Positions 30,993 through 32,561 of a stretch of DNA of 32,561 nucleotides are shown here, in pieces. Each line of letters begins with the position of its first letter. The stretch's first letter is position 1. The notes beneath the pieces are model-generated. The model searched no databases, was not told the DNA's origin, and was given only the letters and a program-made list of their open reading frames with translations. A program made the translations under genes and the position numbers. The stretch is from an uncultured Clostridia bacterium (GTDB lineage Bacteria; Bacillota; Clostridia; Lachnospirales; Lachnospiraceae): assembly GCA_946629525.1 (NCBI GenBank), contig CAMOXU010000026.1, forward strand, positions 1 through 32,561, written 5' to 3'.

Positions 30993-31610
30993 ATGGCAAA
31001 TTGTAAGAACTGCGGAGCAGAGATTTCTCCGGCCGCAAAGGTGTGCCCGTACTGCGGAATGCCGCAGCAGGTGCAGGCGGACGATCCGTTCGACCAGACA
31101 CAGGCATATATTCCGAAGCCGGGTCAGCCTGAGAACGGCGGCTATAACGGGCAGCCTGCTGGGAACGGCTATAATCAGCCGGTCAACAGCTATAATAACC
31201 AGCCGGCAAACAGCTACAATAATCAGCCGGTCAGCAATTATAACGGCCAGCCGGGTGATGGCTACAACGGCCAGCCGGGCGGCGGTTACAACGGTCAGCA
31301 GGGCGGCTACAACGGTCAGCCTGCAGGCGGCTATAACATGAACCCATACGGGGGCGGGATGGAGCAGAAGCCTGCGCCGATGCCGATCGGCGGTTTGATC
31401 GCGCTCTCCATCGTTGCGATCCTGTTCTGCACGATCCCCGGCATCGTAACGCTCGTAAAGACTCTGAATATCAACAGCGCGCTGACCTACGCGGATCAGC
31501 AGGCGAGATACGCCTCCGCAAAGAAGTGGGCCATTGTCACCATCATAGTCGGTGCTGTCATTGCGGTCCTCTCATTTATCGGCGGGCTGGCACAGAGCGG
31601 CGCGATCTGA
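30993..31610 (+). CDS. Zinc-ribbon and CD225/dispanin-like membrane protein
   Basis: The 205-residue protein has three parts. An N-terminal zinc ribbon has two CxxC pairs (CKNCGAEISPAAKVCPYCGM). Residues 40-120 are a low-complexity Y-N-G-Q-P-rich region of about ten imperfect 8-9 residue repeats (YNGQPGGGYNGQQGGYNGQP). A C-terminal CD225-like module follows, with a first helix (IGGLIALSIVAILFCTIPGI), the AxxxNxxxAYADQQARYASA-like loop with KKWA, and a second helix. Dispanins in animals are the IFITM antiviral proteins; bacterial ones have no settled role. GGAGG lies upstream of the ATG at 30993; the frame open from 30945 lacks one. Confidence 0.85.
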   Translation: MANCKNCGAEISPAAKVCPYCGMPQQVQADDPFDQTQAYIPKPGQPENGGYNGQPAGNGYNQPVNSYNNQPANSYNNQPVSNYNGQPGDGYNGQPGGGYNGQQGGYNGQPAGGYNMNPYGGGMEQKPAPMPIGGLIALSIVAILFCTIPGIVTLVKTLNINSALTYADQQARYASAKKWAIVTIIVGAVIAVLSFIGGLAQSGAI

Positions 31611-31656
31611 GGACAGGCAGGCACATTGAAGTGATCCTGAAGCTGAGCTTCTTAAG

Positions 31657-32187
31657 TCACAGGAGCAGCGGAGTAAAATCCGCAGGCAGGGCTGCCAGAG
31701 CGACCCTTGCGAGGATCTCCGGCGAGGTCTTCATATCCTCGTGCAGCCACCAGAGAAAAGCGTTGAAGATGCCGCCGACGTGATAGTAAAAGTGAATTTC
31801 TGACCGCACCGGAGAATTGTTCTTCCGGGCGAAGAAATAGGCATTCATAATTTCAAGAAGAAGGAAAGAGAGGTTGTTTTTGTCCAGAAGGAGCAGCCTC
31901 TCTTTTTCTTTCTTAAAGATCCGGAAAATGAGGCAGAGATATTCCTCATTATCCGGTTCTTTCTCGTGGGCTTCCGTAAAGCAGCTCTCAAGGAGCCGCT
32001 GATAGAAGAGCCGGGTGATGTCCTGCCTGCTGTGAAAATGCCGGTAAAAGGTCGAGCGGTTCACGCCCGCGAGCTTTGCGATCTCGCAGATCCGGATGTC
32101 CTCGAAGGATTTCTCTTTGAGGAGAAGGAACATGGCTTCGATGATGTAGCCGCACAGCATGTCGGAGGTGGTGTTTTTTATTCTCAA
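31657..32187 (-). CDS. TetR-family transcriptional regulator
   Basis: The 176-residue protein has an N-terminal TetR helix-turn-helix (SFEDIRICEIAKLAGVNRST then FYRHFHSRQDI) and a C-terminal helical domain of the TetR_C_7 type (HVGGIFNAFLWWLHEDMKTS). The start is a TTG after AAAGGATCCGCC; an ATG nine codons in is an alternative. It converges with the zinc-ribbon gene, 46 bases apart, with a small hairpin GAAGCT-g-AGCTTC between. The target is not evident. Three different genes in this window (Xre, DUF2142, TetR) use TTG starts. Confidence 0.9.
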   Translation of the reverse strand: MRIKNTTSDMLCGYIIEAMFLLLKEKSFEDIRICEIAKLAGVNRSTFYRHFHSRQDITRLFYQRLLESCFTEAHEKEPDNEEYLCLIFRIFKKEKERLLLLDKNNLSFLLLEIMNAYFFARKNNSPVRSEIHFYYHVGGIFNAFLWWLHEDMKTSPEILARVALAALPADFTPLLL

Positions 32188-32403
32188 GGCGGATCCTTTC
32201 TGTGTGAGACACCGGCAGCCGGGATATAACGCAGGAGGCTGCCGGTCAAAGAAAGAGGCATTCGTTCTTTTTTGTCGATAAAAGCGCGCGGGATGTGAAT
32301 TTCCTTGTCCCGCGGACTTTCGTTATTTATAATGATTATATTAAACAACATTTGATGCTTTTTCGCAATCACACTGCGGAGGAGCAGCACGATCGCAGCG
32401 GAT
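32188..32403. other. Intergenic region upstream of the TetR gene
   Basis: No gene is supported. It is AT-rich around 32320-32350 with several TATAAT-like stretches on the minus strand that could drive the TetR gene; none has a convincing -35. Confidence 0.35.
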
Positions 32404-32434
32404 ATTATGAGAACTGCTCTGTGGTTCTCATAAT
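32404..32434. repeat. 11-bp perfect inverted repeat
   Basis: ATTATGAGAAC (32404-32414), a 9-base loop, and GTTCTCATAAT (32424-32434). Eight bases separate it from the two-hairpin element that follows. Confidence 0.8.
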
Positions 32435-32441
32435 CATAATT

Positions 32442-32497
32442 CGGCCCGCTTCGCAGGCCTTTTTATCGTCAGCTGCCTGCGCAGCTTCCGATAAGAT
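32442..32497 (+). repeat. Two-hairpin intergenic element, copy 2
   Basis: The first hairpin GGCCCGC-ttc-GCAGGCC has one mismatch and precedes TTTTT. The second, TATCG-TC-AGCTGC-ctgc-GCAGCT-TC-CGATA (32464-32493), uses a different stem sequence from copy 1 but keeps the pairing. Confidence 0.8.
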
Positions 32498-32507
32498 ACA
32501 TAGGTAA

Positions 32508-32561
32508 TTGCGAAACTATGTGCGAAATGGAAATGTGTGAGCAATTCAAACAATCTGCACA
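32508..32561. repeat. Left arm of a second large palindrome, cut by the window end
   Basis: The last 54 bases match 19141-19194 in 47 of 54 positions without gaps, starting TTGCGAAACT and ending AAACAATCTGCACA. The rest lies outside. Confidence 0.85.

Noticed and set aside
31120..31340. Possible CRISPR or tandem-repeat locus
   Set aside because: The repeats are in frame and encode the YNGQP-rich region of the zinc-ribbon protein.

Overview
The window looks like a chromosomal segment of a moderately GC-rich Bacillota (Firmicutes), most likely a Lachnospiraceae-type clostridium. The reasons are strong AGGAGG ribosome binding sites, several TTG starts, TTGACA/TATAAT-type promoters, a clostridial surface protein with aromatic/Gly repeats, and the family content (DUF2142, DUF2304, MoxR-DUF58-transglutaminase, AraC plus GH36). 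No rRNA, tRNA or CRISPR array was seen. The species is inferred, not shown. || Layout. 1-1206: the 3' end of a group II intron, the decayed tail of an iron-sulfur aldo/keto reductase, and panE. 1572-5428: a DUF805 membrane protein, a Xre-type repressor, and divergent from it a secreted 828-residue surface protein whose promoter contains a repeated 12-bp motif. 5537-12560: a six-gene same-strand operon for a surface glycan (two GT2 glycosyltransferases, DUF2304, DUF2142, a Wzx-like flippase, an acyltransferase). 12818-17492 (minus): transglutaminase, DUF58 and MoxR ATPase operon. 17855-23319: YdcF-like membrane protein, malic enzyme, a stand-alone Card1/DUF1887-type CARF nuclease, and a FucO-type alcohol dehydrogenase. 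23763-28466: two cupin-type AraC regulators, a DNA-binding-domain-only AraC protein and a GH36 alpha-galactosidase, i.e. an alpha-galactoside utilisation locus. 28703-32187: an orphan RsbW-like anti-sigma kinase beside the tail of a lost PP2C phosphatase, rsmJ, DUF2752, a zinc-ribbon/CD225 protein and a TetR regulator. || What stands out. (1) An orphan CARF-nuclease gene with no visible cas genes, starting exactly where a broken glycosyltransferase gene stops. (2) Families of palindromic intergenic elements: a 234-bp near-complete hairpin upstream of malic enzyme with a second copy at the right edge and a terminal fragment at 11354; a two-hairpin element with compensatory base changes in three copies; and four 37-38 bp hairpin units running into the 3' end of the transglutaminase gene. 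(3) Three truncated gene tails (aldo/keto reductase, GT2, PP2C), which point to repeated deletion or replacement. Start codons were chosen from ribosome binding sites where the longest frame was not convincing; family assignments rest on recognised motifs, not on searches.
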